From the NCBI GenBank assembly GCA_020633675.1, contig JACKDE010000003.1:186001-250000 (forward strand): a DNA stretch of 64,000 bases. Direction: 5' to 3'. Within the stretch, counting starts at the first letter, position 1; the number at the start of each line of letters is the position of its first letter. Both the position numbers and the translations under genes were made by a program. The notes under the pieces are model-generated. The model saw only the letters and a program-made list of their open reading frames with translations. It made no database searches and had not been told where the DNA came from. This DNA comes from Deferribacteres bacterium. Its GTDB lineage: Bacteria > Zhuqueibacterota > Zhuqueibacteria > Zhuqueibacterales > Geothermadaptataceae. Below, one piece after another: positions 17,599 to 27,178 of this stretch.

Positions 17599-18501
17599 TT
17601 ACTGCTTTCGTGAAAACGAAGATCCGGTAAACACGCTGTCGACAACCGTCTTTTCCAGATATATCAGTTTCATCACCGGCACTTCTTCCGGCACTTTATT
17701 GACTGGCAGTGGTTGATAGCGCATCAGCTTCGGATCATAGCCCCAGATCTGTACCGATGTCACATCATTATTTTGCTCGAGATACATTTTGATCGGCTTA
17801 CCGTTGTAGTTGCGGCGAATACCGCGCAGCATTGAAGCAAAGATTCCACCCATAGCGCGTACGGTATCCGGCGCATTTTCGAAGCGATCGGGATCGTCGT
17901 TTGCGCGTGCAGTAAATTTGATATTGCCACCAAAACTCCAGTCATTCATCAGTCGTTGGACCTTGGGTGTCGGTGTGGTGAGATACACTTTTCCCGAAGG
18001 GTAGGTTTGCACTAAATCGCCCTCGCCGAAGCCGTCGCTATTCAGGTCGTATATTTGTAAGGAGGCGATACCATCATCCGGGATCATAAAATCGTCCAGA
18101 AATAGCTTGATCAGCCGCTTATCGGTGACCTTGGCAAACTGCACAGTCGTCTGGTCAACGTCGACCAGCGATGATTGCGCAGCCGCTTGCCGCTGAGATG
18201 ACATAACCAGCAACAAACTGCACAATGCCGCGCTGATCAGCTTCAGAATCGGACGCATGGATTGAAAGCTTAACTCCGGCGGCGTGTCTACATTCGCGAT
18301 TGGCAATCCTTGAGTTGCTTCCGGTTTCCTTTTGACGGTTTCAGCAATACCTTGTGATGATACTTCGTGATGAACAGTCGGCGGGAGCGTCATCATCTTC
18401 AGACGCTCTGGCTCGATCACCACGTTGCGTACCTGCGGCATGTCGGATTTCTCCACCTGTTGACTCCTTAAACGAACCGATTTTTTAATTGGCGATATCA
18501 T
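17599..18501 (-). CDS. Membrane-anchored protein of unknown family, end of the envelope cluster
   Basis: This 300-residue protein has a hydrophilic, probably cytoplasmic N-terminus of about 80 residues. One transmembrane segment follows (ILKLISAALCSLLLVM), then a roughly 190-residue periplasmic part containing an acidic DLNSDGFGEGD loop that could bind calcium. I do not recognise the family. The ATG at 18501 overlaps the previous stop by 4 bases and has AGGAG 6 bases upstream. An internal ATG at 18258 would make the hydrophobic segment a normal signal peptide but has no ribosome site. It is the last gene before the terminator at 17.5 kb. Its place beside a TPR lipoprotein and ExbB/ExbD/TonB-like genes suggests a structural or regulatory part of the same machine. 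Confidence 0.65.
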   Translation of the reverse strand: MISPIKKSVRLRSQQVEKSDMPQVRNVVIEPERLKMMTLPPTVHHEVSSQGIAETVKRKPEATQGLPIANVDTPPELSFQSMRPILKLISAALCSLLLVMSSQRQAAAQSSLVDVDQTTVQFAKVTDKRLIKLFLDDFMIPDDGIASLQIYDLNSDGFGEGDLVQTYPSGKVYLTTPTPKVQRLMNDWSFGGNIKFTARANDDPDRFENAPDTVRAMGGIFASMLRGIRRNYNGKPIKMYLEQNNDVTSVQIWGYDPKLMRYQPLPVNKVPEEVPVMKLIYLEKTVVDSVFTGSSFSRKQ

Positions 18502-19970
18502 GTTTTCTCCTGACACTTTTTCCATGTTTCGAAATAGCCACGCGCACGATCGAACTGTCCGGCGCTTTTATTGGCCTTGACCAGCAATGATAACAATTCA
18601 CATTTTTCGCTCTCACTCAGAACACTTTCACCGAGTTCAAGTGCTTTCTCACCATATTCAATTGCCTGCTCCGGTGTATTCCACACCAGCGACACCATTT
18701 CCATCAGCGCTTTGGCAATTTGATCCCATTTAAATGAAGTCGCTTTGGTGAAATAAGCCAATGCAGTACGGCGCTCATCCTGATCACGAGCGTCAACACC
18801 CAGGCGATAAAGCATGGCACCGTAGGTGTTAAGCACCGGCGCCATCCGCTCGTTGGGATTATTCTGCTGCTCAATTGGAATGATTTCAAAAACCTGCCGC
18901 ATGCGCTCAACTGCCTGCTTTTTTCGATCTAAAAACTCGAATTCCACCACTGCCAGCTTCTGGTGCACTGAAAGCTTCGCTTCCTGTGTTTGCAATATTG
19001 GCAAGGTTTGCTCAGCCACCTTCGCCATTTTGCGGTAGTCTTTTGCGGCTTCGAGAGCGAGAATCTCATCCCATTTTTCCGAAGCCGCGATGTTGCCAGC
19101 GTCCCAATTGATCCATTTGACATAATTTTCAGTATCGGTTTTTTCCTGCTCGCTCTGTGCAAATTTCAGCGCAGCTTTGAACATCCCGAGAGCTGTGCGG
19201 GCATCGTGCATGCGGGCATAGGTATCGCCGAGCATATAGGCATAATAGTAAAGCGTTTCCTGTGCGGGCGGGCCTTCGAAGCTGGTTTTGATCAACACGG
19301 TCTTGCCGATATTAAAATAGCGTGCAGCCTTTTCATAGGCCCCCAGCGCCAGGTAGTTTTCGCCCAGCAAGCGAAACAATTCGTGCTCACCGCGTTCGAG
19401 TCGTACCAGTCTTTCGAGAATTTCTATCGATTTCTCGAAGTTTTTTTCCTGGCCAAAATGATTTTGCAGATTGTAGTAAGTAATCGCCAGCAGCGCTCTT
19501 ACATTTTTATCAAACGGATTGATGCGAGCAGCATTTTCAAGGTGAATCTTGGCGTTTTCGCAATAGGAAATCGCCGAATTCAAAGCGCGCTCATCCTGGC
19601 CGTTGTTGGTGAGCTGTTTCCATTTTTCCAGCGATTGCGCTCCCATATTGAGTTCGCGGTCAAATTGTTCTGCCTGTGCACCGGTCGGATTGCCCTGCTT
19701 AACGCGTTGCTCCAGAATCTTCCAAAACTCATCGACTTTATCGAGACTTTCTTTGCCGGACTTGGCCAGCCTCTGGGCTTCCCGCTCATCTTCAGCGGCA
19801 ACGAAGTTGTTTTGTGCGACCTGATTGGCCTGCAGGACAGTCTGCCGGTCCAGCCCCGGTGGCACGCTTACCGACTCGGGAGTCGCTTTTCGACCGCCGG
19901 AAAAGCAGCCGGTGCCGAGATAGAATGATGAGCAGATGAGTAGAAAAAATATCGTTCGTTTTTGATGCAT
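18498..19970 (-). CDS. TPR-repeat lipoprotein
   Basis: This 490-residue protein starts at the ATG at 19970, preceded by GGAGAGG 8 bases upstream. Its short signal sequence ends in LGTGC, giving a lipidated Cys. A charged linker follows, then TPR-type helix pairs over most of the length, for example the stretches around RLLGENYLALGAYEKAARY and AYMLGDTYARMHD. It probably sits on the periplasmic face of a membrane as an assembly or docking platform. It overlaps the downstream gene by 4 bases and lies 75 bases after the TonB-like gene, so it is part of the nine-gene unit. TPR lipoproteins are common partners of type IX and gliding systems, but no specific homologue is claimed. Confidence 0.78.
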   Translation of the reverse strand: MHQKRTIFFLLICSSFYLGTGCFSGGRKATPESVSVPPGLDRQTVLQANQVAQNNFVAAEDEREAQRLAKSGKESLDKVDEFWKILEQRVKQGNPTGAQAEQFDRELNMGAQSLEKWKQLTNNGQDERALNSAISYCENAKIHLENAARINPFDKNVRALLAITYYNLQNHFGQEKNFEKSIEILERLVRLERGEHELFRLLGENYLALGAYEKAARYFNIGKTVLIKTSFEGPPAQETLYYYAYMLGDTYARMHDARTALGMFKAALKFAQSEQEKTDTENYVKWINWDAGNIAASEKWDEILALEAAKDYRKMAKVAEQTLPILQTQEAKLSVHQKLAVVEFEFLDRKKQAVERMRQVFEIIPIEQQNNPNERMAPVLNTYGAMLYRLGVDARDQDERRTALAYFTKATSFKWDQIAKALMEMVSLVWNTPEQAIEYGEKALELGESVLSESEKCELLSLLVKANKSAGQFDRARGYFETWKKCQEKT

Positions 19971-20045
19971 ACCACAGCCTCTCCAGTTGCAATTCAAAGT
20001 TGTTTCCCAATGATCTATGGCAATTCTTCAAGGCGCATTGCCTGC

Positions 20046-21146
20046 CTACATTCTGGTGCGCTCCACTTCCCACCACCCCCAGAAAAGATTATAAAACTCT
20101 GCTGCCTTGTTTTGCGGTGCGCGTCGCGAGCTGATGAGAGAATTGATCTCATTGCCTTCACGCATGACGTCGCCACTTGTCAAAAAATTGCTCGTTTCGC
20201 GAATACCATTGTCCTTTAGCAAGGTAAAATCGTTATTTTCTACCATGCAGATCCGCAACAACAGCTCTTTCTCATTGACAGACAAGAACATGGTGAAGCT
20301 TCTGCCCTGCAAGCTGAATGTCACTGCCGAAGAAAGGTCGACGCCGGTGTTATGGCCCATTTCATAGCCGACAAGCTGAGGAATCGGCCCGGGATGGGCT
20401 TTCATCCATTTGATCAGGTCATGAATGTCCAGCGTTTCCGCTTCACCATCACCGTTACCGGGCAGTGTGATCGCAGCGCCGCCACCACCACCACCGGTTG
20501 AACGCGTCGCCCGTCCTGTTCCGGCCCCGCCTGCAATACCGCTGGCAATCCCGGAGACCGTGCCAACGCCGCCGCTTGGGCCACCGACATCTACGCTCGC
20601 GCTCGAAGCAGCACCGGGAGAACCGCGTCTGCCGCCTGGAACAGCAGTCGGCCTGCTGCTGATATCCACGCTCAGGTCACTCACGCTGGTTGCGCTTTTG
20701 GTCGAACGGCTGAGCGATTTCGAGATAGCCGTGCTCTGCGAAACCGGCTTATTCACTGTGCGGCGTACGTTGTTCTCACTTTTCAGAAACTGCTTGGGAT
20801 TAAAGCTATTCACCAGCGATGACAAGTCCGCCGACTTGGTCTTTGGTTTGGCCGTTTCAGCCGCCTTTGTTTTTGTGGTGTTGGGCGTTTTAGCCGGACT
20901 GACCGGGCCTCTGGCTTTTTGACGCTTTTGCGTTTCTTTTTTCTTCGCAAATTTAACCGGCGGTGTGCGCTCCTTTAACTCGATGCGTACAACCTTCTCT
21001 TCATCTTCAACCCGGGACGAAAATCCAAAAAGCTGAGTGAGTACAAAAATCAACAACAGCAACAGCACAGTAATGCCCACCGAATCCGGAACGAAGTTTT
21101 CGCGGGTGCTAATGTGCGCACGCACTTTGTCAATTATATTTTTCAT
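20046..21146 (-). CDS. TonB-like protein with Gly-rich middle and unfamiliar C-terminus
   Basis: This 366-residue protein has one N-terminal transmembrane span (SVGITVLLLLLIFVLTQLFG). A basic and Pro/Lys/Ser-rich stretch (about 50-190) follows, then a Gly-rich hinge (about 190-250) and a C-terminal globular part of about 115 residues. This is the topology of TonB/TolA transducers encoded beside ExbB/ExbD. The C-terminus, beginning DIHDLIKWMKAHPGPIPQ and ending EVERTRM, does not look like the canonical TonB C-terminal domain, so its outer-membrane target may differ. The start overlaps the ExbD stop by 17 bases. It probably takes energy from the adjacent ExbB/ExbD complex. Confidence 0.72.
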   Translation of the reverse strand: MKNIIDKVRAHISTRENFVPDSVGITVLLLLLIFVLTQLFGFSSRVEDEEKVVRIELKERTPPVKFAKKKETQKRQKARGPVSPAKTPNTTKTKAAETAKPKTKSADLSSLVNSFNPKQFLKSENNVRRTVNKPVSQSTAISKSLSRSTKSATSVSDLSVDISSRPTAVPGGRRGSPGAASSASVDVGGPSGGVGTVSGIASGIAGGAGTGRATRSTGGGGGGAAITLPGNGDGEAETLDIHDLIKWMKAHPGPIPQLVGYEMGHNTGVDLSSAVTFSLQGRSFTMFLSVNEKELLLRICMVENNDFTLLKDNGIRETSNFLTSGDVMREGNEINSLISSRRAPQNKAAEFYNLFWGWWEVERTRM

Positions 21147-21528
21147 AGTCGAGGCTCTTTTCTATTTGATTGCGCTGGCAGATGTCCAAAACATCGATTA
21201 AGCTTTGCATCATACTGCCTCTTTCCGATTCGATGGTAAACATCAATTTTTGGCCGCGGCTGGCAGAACGTTGGCTGGCCTGCACCATCGCACTTTCGAG
21301 CGCTTCTTTCGAAGACAAACGCATGTTCCGGCCATTCTGCTGTAGAACAAACGCATTCGCAAGAATCGAAACTTTCGCCTCCATAATTCGCTGTGTTGGC
21401 GGCTCGGGATTGCCCGGCGCCGGCAGGTCGACATATTCGGTTTTCAATCGGCTGATCGCGATGAAGCCGAGCAAAATAATCAGCGCGACATCGATGAGCC
21501 GCACCATGAGTCTGTTGTTATTATCCAT
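21130..21528 (-). CDS. ExbD/TolR-family protein, second copy
   Basis: This 132-residue protein has a single N-terminal transmembrane helix containing the family signature: RLIDVALIILLGFIAISR, with the Asp that carries protons in ExbD. A periplasmic domain of about 90 residues follows. It pairs with the other ExbD-like protein 124 bases upstream and with the ExbB further up the operon. No strong ribosome site is visible before the ATG. Its stop lies inside the TonB-like gene start, so those two are coupled. The two ExbD proteins share only the membrane region closely, so they likely play different roles in one stator. Confidence 0.85.
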   Translation of the reverse strand: MDNNNRLMVRLIDVALIILLGFIAISRLKTEYVDLPAPGNPEPPTQRIMEAKVSILANAFVLQQNGRNMRLSSKEALESAMVQASQRSASRGQKLMFTIESERGSMMQSLIDVLDICQRNQIEKSLDYEKYN

Positions 21529-21652
21529 CGGTATTGCGTATTCCCTAGGTTGACTTGCTGGTTAAATACTTGTGCTGTTCTGCTTTCAGAATCCGGTCAT
21601 CTGTGGCTTCAGCCTGCGGGATGTTGTGTGCGAAATATTTTGAAGATGCACC

Positions 21653-22072
21653 TCATTCGCTGACTTTGACAACGTCAATGCCCTTGGCGATGCCCATATC
21701 GCGGCACAGTTTTGCCACGCGCATACAATCGGCAATTGGTGCATCAAATCCGGCACGGACGCGTATGCGAAACTCTTCATCCGCTACTGCGGCATCAGCT
21801 TTTGCCTGTTCGATATAGCCACGCAACTGGTAGAGGTCGCTAAAAACTTTTTCGCCGCCTTCTACAGAATACCGGCTCTCAGCCTTCACCCCTATGACCA
21901 GCACATGGGTCCCTTCGGGGGCGTCCATCAACGCTTCTTCGCTCTTTGGCGGTTCAATCGCTTCAGCTTGGCTGATCTGTGAAACGGCGATGAAGCCGAA
22001 CAGCAATATGAACACAATATCGATCATTCGGATCATCAGGTTGCCACTGCCATGCCCTTTGCGCTTTTTCAC
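21653..22072 (-). CDS. ExbD/TolR-family protein, first copy
   Basis: This 139-residue protein has a basic N-terminus, then RMIDIVFILLFGFIAVSQ, a transmembrane helix with the conserved Asp of ExbD proton channels, then a periplasmic domain. The start codon is GTG at 22072, with AAAGG 8 bases upstream. It follows the VWA-protein gene by 60 bases and precedes the second ExbD by 124 bases. With ExbB it would form a proton-driven stator in the inner membrane. Confidence 0.87.
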   Translation of the reverse strand: MKKRKGHGSGNLMIRMIDIVFILLFGFIAVSQISQAEAIEPPKSEEALMDAPEGTHVLVIGVKAESRYSVEGGEKVFSDLYQLRGYIEQAKADAAVADEEFRIRVRAGFDAPIADCMRVAKLCRDMGIAKGIDVVKVSE

Positions 22073-22132
22073 ACTACATGCCTTTCATTTTTGCTTTGTA
22101 TTCAAATTTCAGATCAACAGCCCCCAATCGAG

Positions 22133-25006
22133 CTATTTCATCAGCGTGATTTTTTGGCGCGCTCGCCATAGCCATCCATCGGCAGTCCGCGCGGTGATGC
22201 GCACAATATAAAGCCCGCTGCCTGCAAGATCACCATTTTGATCCACACCATCCCATTGCCAGCTGAAAAGTCCGGAACGATCGTGATTCATCGTTTTCAA
22301 CGCGACTTCGCGGCCGACCGCATCAAAAATGGCAATGTCAACCGTTGCAGCGTCCGGCAAAGCGTACCTCAGGGTGGTATTCGGATTGAACGGATTCGGA
22401 AAAGCTGGAAACAGCTGGAAGTCGATGGGCAGTTCGTCGAACGTGCCGTTGGCAGACACCACATCCATGTCGTGGGCATGGCCATCCGGGGTCACGAGCG
22501 CGACGTATTCAAATGCGTAATCTGCGACTTCGACTTCATTTTCGGATTCGAAATAGATTTTGACCAATTCGCCACCTTTTTGTATCGTCCTTGAATTTGA
22601 TTTTGCCATCATGCCGATAGCCAATCGATGCGCAGTTGCATCATAATGGTTGAACAGCAATGGCGCTTCCAGCCAGGCCACTCCAGGCCTGACTTCTGTA
22701 ATTTTAAGACTCGAATTTGCAAGTGCCAGCTGAAAGGTTGCGCCACTCAGCGGCACATCTGTATGAGCTTCAAAATACAGACTGCACTCATATTTTCCGG
22801 GCAGATCCGTTGCCCGGATTTCACTCCATAATTTGCCACTCACTGCATAGCTTTGAGCAGCTTGGGATACTTTAAAAGAAATTGCAGAGGCTGTGCTTTT
22901 GCCCCAGTTCAGGCCAACAGGCACAATATCGCGTTCGTCAATGTGTCCACTGCCGTCAGCGTCTGCATGCGCGGCTGTGGGTACCGGATACCGTTGCGCG
23001 AGCTGGGCTATCCAGTTCGTTGGATCCGGCTCATCTGGCCGTCCGGGGCCGCTCAATGTCCAGTGCACCCCCAATGGCAGCACATCCTGCAATTCGACCA
23101 CGCCGTTATGATCCGTATCGCCAGGCCAAACCGCCAGGCCATTGCTGGCGATGTAAAGATTTTCAATCTTAAAAGGAATTTCCCATTGCGCATCGTCCCG
23201 GCCTAGCACAGATGCCAGCTCAAAGGCAAAGGCTGTGCTGTCCGGTGTGTTGACCGAAACGTCGAAAGTAACGCTCAACAAGCCTCCGCGACCGCGCATG
23301 GCAGCCTGGCCGGGCTTTTTGTTAGCGGAGATAGCGACGTTACTGGTTGCTTCGTTTGATTGATAAACCAACGCTGATTCATCTGCCGGTTGAAGCAATT
23401 GCAGTTTCTGAACAGCCTGATCACTCTGCTGCACCAGCCGCAGATAGGCTTGGTCGTATTCGAGCATCAGTGCAAGATCACGCATTTCCGGCAGAGACTT
23501 ACCTGATTCCGGAATTTCAATCACAACTGTGAAGGGACGCCCCGGCTGCAGTACGCCATCTGCCTTAACAGACAGGGTGATGTAACCAAAACTGTATAGC
23601 GTCAGCGACGTGACTTGCGTCCGGATTGGATTGGCATCACCATTTTCCGCCACGACACCACTGAGAAAAAAGGTCAACGGAATGTTATCGGGTAAGCTCT
23701 GGCTTGCCTGGAAGACAACTCTTGCCAGCTCGCCCTTACCGTTTATCAGGCCGGCAGCCGCATCCTTCGTTAAGGTAAACGTGATCTCGCCACGACCTGC
23801 ATCAACTGTAAAATTCAGGCTGTGCTGCCCTGCTGCGCCCCAGAGCGCACCCGCCTGCACACTCTGATCGACAGGCTGCGATACCGAAAGATATTGTGGA
23901 TCGAACTTCAAGATGAATTGCAAATCCTGCATTTCGTAAGCAGGAAAACTGCTATCGGGAATCACCACACGAACTTCAAACGTGCGGCCAGGCACAGGTG
24001 TGTCATTCGATACCGGCGACAAGGTAACCAGGTCCAATGGCGCCAGGTACGAATTGGTGTCGGATGCTGTGTTCGCCAACGCGTTCACAGTGATCTCAAC
24101 CTGGCGGCGGCTGCCATCGCGTGCAGGATTGTGTGTGGTGTAGGTAATCCGATACTGGTGGCGCAGCATTTCGACAATCGCTTCATAAATTTCCTGCAAA
24201 TCATCGGTTTGCGGACTGTAATAATATTTTCCACCGGTTCTGCATGCCAGATTGATCAGATTCTCTTCAATGGTGCCGCCACGTTCTTTTAATCCGATGG
24301 TGTAAACCGGGAAGCCCATCGCCTGCACCAAATTTGTCATTTCGTCAAAGGCGATATCGCTGTCTTCCTTGCTGTGGCCATCGCTCAGCACGACCAGCGC
24401 CTTGCGCGTGGTTGCCTGATTGCTGTTGAGCAATTTAGCTGCCTCGTAAACACCATCGTACAACCGCGTGCCCCCGCCTGATCGCAAGGCCTCGATAGCC
24501 CCAATCACTGAATTTTTATCAATCGAAATATCATGGTCGATGCGCACATCCGAGCCAAAGCTGACAAGACCAGCGTAATCCTGACCTGCCAGGAGCCCGA
24601 TAAATTCCGCTGCCGCGCCGATAGCGCCATCCATCAAATTGCTCTCATCCATACTACCACTCCGGTCCATGACCAGCACCACAGTCACCGCTTCGTTGTT
24701 ACCTGTCAAATCAGCAACATCGATTGGATATTCACGGAAGCCATCTTCTCTGACCACAAAATGGCTGCTGTCAAGCTGTCCGACAACAAGGTCCGAATCG
24801 TTGGTCACGGTCACGTAGGAGACGATTGTTGGGAAACCGGAGGCGTCAATAGAATTGTAACGCAGATTCAATGGCAAATCGGAAGCGCCATTGCAAGTGT
24901 CCTGCGCGTGAGCGATGCTGAATAAGCTTTGTGCTGCCGCGCATGCCAAAGCACCCAAAAGTACAACGAAATTTTGATGTAATATCTTGTTGAAGTTCAA
25001 TTTCAT
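22133..25006 (-). CDS. Secreted VWA protein with cohesin-like, dockerin-like and sorting domains
   Basis: This 957-residue protein has a signal peptide ending SIAHAQ. Residues about 95-290 form a von Willebrand factor A domain with an intact metal-site motif (VMDRSGSMDESN). Two cohesin-like beta-sandwiches follow (about 315-460 and 475-625), then a dockerin-like pair of calcium loops (DTDHNGVVELQD and DADGSGHIDERD, about 635-710). A third cohesin-like region comes next and a C-terminal sorting domain starts FPAFPNPFNPNTTLRY. This is a large multidomain surface adhesin or scaffold, probably exported by a type IX-like route. Its position between ExbB and the ExbD pair ties it to the machine encoded around it. 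Calcium-dependent self-association through cohesin and dockerin parts is inference. Confidence 0.85.
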   Translation of the reverse strand: MKLNFNKILHQNFVVLLGALACAAAQSLFSIAHAQDTCNGASDLPLNLRYNSIDASGFPTIVSYVTVTNDSDLVVGQLDSSHFVVREDGFREYPIDVADLTGNNEAVTVVLVMDRSGSMDESNLMDGAIGAAAEFIGLLAGQDYAGLVSFGSDVRIDHDISIDKNSVIGAIEALRSGGGTRLYDGVYEAAKLLNSNQATTRKALVVLSDGHSKEDSDIAFDEMTNLVQAMGFPVYTIGLKERGGTIEENLINLACRTGGKYYYSPQTDDLQEIYEAIVEMLRHQYRITYTTHNPARDGSRRQVEITVNALANTASDTNSYLAPLDLVTLSPVSNDTPVPGRTFEVRVVIPDSSFPAYEMQDLQFILKFDPQYLSVSQPVDQSVQAGALWGAAGQHSLNFTVDAGRGEITFTLTKDAAAGLINGKGELARVVFQASQSLPDNIPLTFFLSGVVAENGDANPIRTQVTSLTLYSFGYITLSVKADGVLQPGRPFTVVIEIPESGKSLPEMRDLALMLEYDQAYLRLVQQSDQAVQKLQLLQPADESALVYQSNEATSNVAISANKKPGQAAMRGRGGLLSVTFDVSVNTPDSTAFAFELASVLGRDDAQWEIPFKIENLYIASNGLAVWPGDTDHNGVVELQDVLPLGVHWTLSGPGRPDEPDPTNWIAQLAQRYPVPTAAHADADGSGHIDERDIVPVGLNWGKSTASAISFKVSQAAQSYAVSGKLWSEIRATDLPGKYECSLYFEAHTDVPLSGATFQLALANSSLKITEVRPGVAWLEAPLLFNHYDATAHRLAIGMMAKSNSRTIQKGGELVKIYFESENEVEVADYAFEYVALVTPDGHAHDMDVVSANGTFDELPIDFQLFPAFPNPFNPNTTLRYALPDAATVDIAIFDAVGREVALKTMNHDRSGLFSWQWDGVDQNGDLAGSGLYIVRITARTADGWLWRARQKITLMK

Positions 25007-25191
25007 TTCGTCTTACCAGTCAAAGAATAGCTGAGCCTGTCCGAAAGTCTCTTCCTAATTCCTGAAAAATCACCTTGGTGCAGGCTCAAATTATAGCAAA
25101 GAGAGTTATTCGTCATCCATAGCAAGTCAGTGTCTCGGAACGATGATTCAGGCGCTCAAAATAGACACAACCCGAATCAATATATCTTGAT

Positions 25192-26025
25192 TTATCGAAT
25201 TATCCCCAAGATATCCTGTTTTACAACACGATCACCATCGCGAATGACATACAAATACACGCCCGGCAGCATCAATTTGCCGGTTTCATCCCGACCATCC
25301 CAGACGTTTGCCCCATTGAGTAAAGTCCGGATAATATATCCAGTTCGCTCCATGATGGTAATTGTCCAGTCCGTTGGTATGCCACCGTCGCGGCGAAATT
25401 CGACCTGATCATTATAACCATCATCATTTGGCGTGATCGGATTGGGCAATACATCCACCTGCGGCTCGCTCACCTGGATACACACTGTGGGACCCGCATC
25501 GATAGCGAGCGGCGTGCCGTTCGGATCGTTTGCAATCACATTGGAAATGGCGAAGCAAGTTTGCCAGCCGGGCGGGGCATTTGATGCAATGCTCACCGGT
25601 AAAACCAGGCTGATACCATCGCCATTTTGGCCAATGGCTCCGCGTTTGCGGCTCACAGCCAGATAAAACACCTTGTTTTCCGGCTCGTGCCGTGTGAATG
25701 TATAGACATCTGGCTGTAAAAAATCGCCAGCCAATGCATCGCTCGGATTGGCAAATTGCAAATAGGTGCCATCCGAATAGCGCAGCTCAAATGCAAGGCC
25801 AAACAAGTTGCTTACCGGCAAATCAGCCGTGCCAACGTGCAGACTCAGATCGATACGCTCACTGACGAACGGCTGTGTGTTCGGTATCTCAATCCGTACG
25901 TTTGGATTTGCGGCCGCAAGCTGATTTTGCTCACGGGCTGATTCCTGCGCGCCTGCAGTTAACTGCATTCCAGCAATCATCGCCAGCACGATACAATTTG
26001 ACATGAAGGCACTCTTTTTTAACAT
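25192..26025 (-). CDS. Secreted cohesin-like protein with CHU_C/FlgD-like C-terminus
   Basis: This 277-residue protein has a signal peptide ending LTAGAQ. A cohesin-like beta-sandwich (about 45-185) follows, then a C-terminal domain starting VLPNPITPNDDGYNDQVEF. That motif is typical of gliding-motility-associated (type B) C-termini and FlgD-like Ig domains, and the protein ends WDGRDETGKLMLPGVYLYVI with a short tail. It is probably exported to the cell surface. ATG at 26025 was chosen; an internal ATG at MSNCIV is possible. It lies 44 bases after ExbB and 185 bases before the VWA protein. By analogy with other PorP-linked proteins, it may be the substrate or partner of the PorP-like barrel encoded at the head of the cluster. 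Confidence 0.7.
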   Translation of the reverse strand: MLKKSAFMSNCIVLAMIAGMQLTAGAQESAREQNQLAAANPNVRIEIPNTQPFVSERIDLSLHVGTADLPVSNLFGLAFELRYSDGTYLQFANPSDALAGDFLQPDVYTFTRHEPENKVFYLAVSRKRGAIGQNGDGISLVLPVSIASNAPPGWQTCFAISNVIANDPNGTPLAIDAGPTVCIQVSEPQVDVLPNPITPNDDGYNDQVEFRRDGGIPTDWTITIMERTGYIIRTLLNGANVWDGRDETGKLMLPGVYLYVIRDGDRVVKQDILGIIR

Positions 26026-26069
26026 ATTCAAAAACCAGGTTTGTTGGTTATACAGAATACAAGCCAGGA

Positions 26070-27071
26070 TTATGCCCAGCTATGACCATTTTCGGAATAG
26101 CCAGTTGCCGACCCAGCGTCATCATAAGCAGGGCCGGAGGATCCCGGACTATATGAGCCGCCGTTGCTGTAAGGGTACCCTTCCTGCTGCTCAGGCTTTG
26201 GCCGGCCGGCGAAGTATGATCCATTATTAACGGTACGCGGCTTACTTGGCGCCTGTTTGGTTTCAACAAAGAGCAGCGCCTGCCGCAATTCTTCGGCGCG
26301 GGTGGCGAGCAGATTGAGCTGTTTATTGAACAGCGAGAAGACCGAAGTTGCACCAGCATTAAGCACAAGGCTGATGATCAGACCTACGAGGGTGGTCACC
26401 AGCGAAACGCTCATACCTTGCAAAATCGTCGGGCCGTCCATTTTGCCGCCGTGAAAGGTTTCGAAAATCCCCCAAACAGTACCAAGCAGGCCAAGCGCGC
26501 CAGCAGTGTCGGACAAAAAGCCCATCACCCGGTGAAAGGTTTCGAATGACTCCCTTTCGGTATTCAGGTAGGCATTGATATCATCGCCAATCGGCTCGGC
26601 ACGATTTGTTTTGTTGAACGTCGCGATAATAGCATGAAACAACTTCGAAGCCCGGCTGGCTTGCGATTCCTGCACTTGCCGCACAACCGCTTTCAGATCA
26701 CGCACGCTGACCCGGCGATCCAGCAGTCCGGCGGCACGCGACTTTTCCTGATATTCCTGCAAAGATTTGAGTGACAACAACATGATGCCCGCTCCGGTTA
26801 GCAGCACAAACGGCCAAAAAAGCCAGGAAGTCATTTCGATAATATCCCAGGCAGATAGATTTTTCTCTTCTGCCACCTTTGCGCTATCGCTGGCAGCACT
26901 GATTTGTTGAGATACGGTTGCTTTGGCGCGGCTATTCCCTGAGGCATTGCCAAGCACCTGACTTGCACCGAGTGATAGCATGAGCAACAGGCCCGTTGCG
27001 ACCAGCATCGATCGGAAGCCGCCTTTTCGTGTCAGAATCAGCTTATTCAATTTGGCGTTTTTCACAGTCAT
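26070..27071 (-). CDS. MotA/TolQ/ExbB proton-channel family protein
   Basis: This 333-residue protein has a first hydrophobic segment near residue 30 (possibly a cleaved signal), a second span (SWLFWPFVLLTGAGIMLLSL), a cytoplasmic loop, and two C-terminal spans. The spans lie in the ExbB signature region: FLSDTAGALGLLGTVWGIFE followed by GMSVSLVTTLVGLIISLVLN. The last 55 residues are Gly/Ser/Pro-rich. It would form the stator channel with the two ExbD proteins. AGGAG lies only 2 bases before the ATG at 27071 but 7-8 bases before the in-frame GTG at 27065, so the latter may be the real start. Confidence 0.88.
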   Translation of the reverse strand: MTVKNAKLNKLILTRKGGFRSMLVATGLLLMLSLGASQVLGNASGNSRAKATVSQQISAASDSAKVAEEKNLSAWDIIEMTSWLFWPFVLLTGAGIMLLSLKSLQEYQEKSRAAGLLDRRVSVRDLKAVVRQVQESQASRASKLFHAIIATFNKTNRAEPIGDDINAYLNTERESFETFHRVMGFLSDTAGALGLLGTVWGIFETFHGGKMDGPTILQGMSVSLVTTLVGLIISLVLNAGATSVFSLFNKQLNLLATRAEELRQALLFVETKQAPSKPRTVNNGSYFAGRPKPEQQEGYPYSNGGSYSPGSSGPAYDDAGSATGYSENGHSWA

Positions 27072-27178
27072 TCTCCTGTCATGTTGTGATGCATTGCTGT
27101 CGTGTCATTTTCGATACATGCCGTCCGGCATGCCGGATGACTATGGATTTACTCTGTTTTTGTTTGCTTCATTTTCGC

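Noticed and set aside
20425..20922. 165-codon plus-strand frame opposite the TonB-like gene
   Set aside because: A shadow of the Gly/Ser/Pro-rich linker; the minus-strand gene has family topology and operon context.
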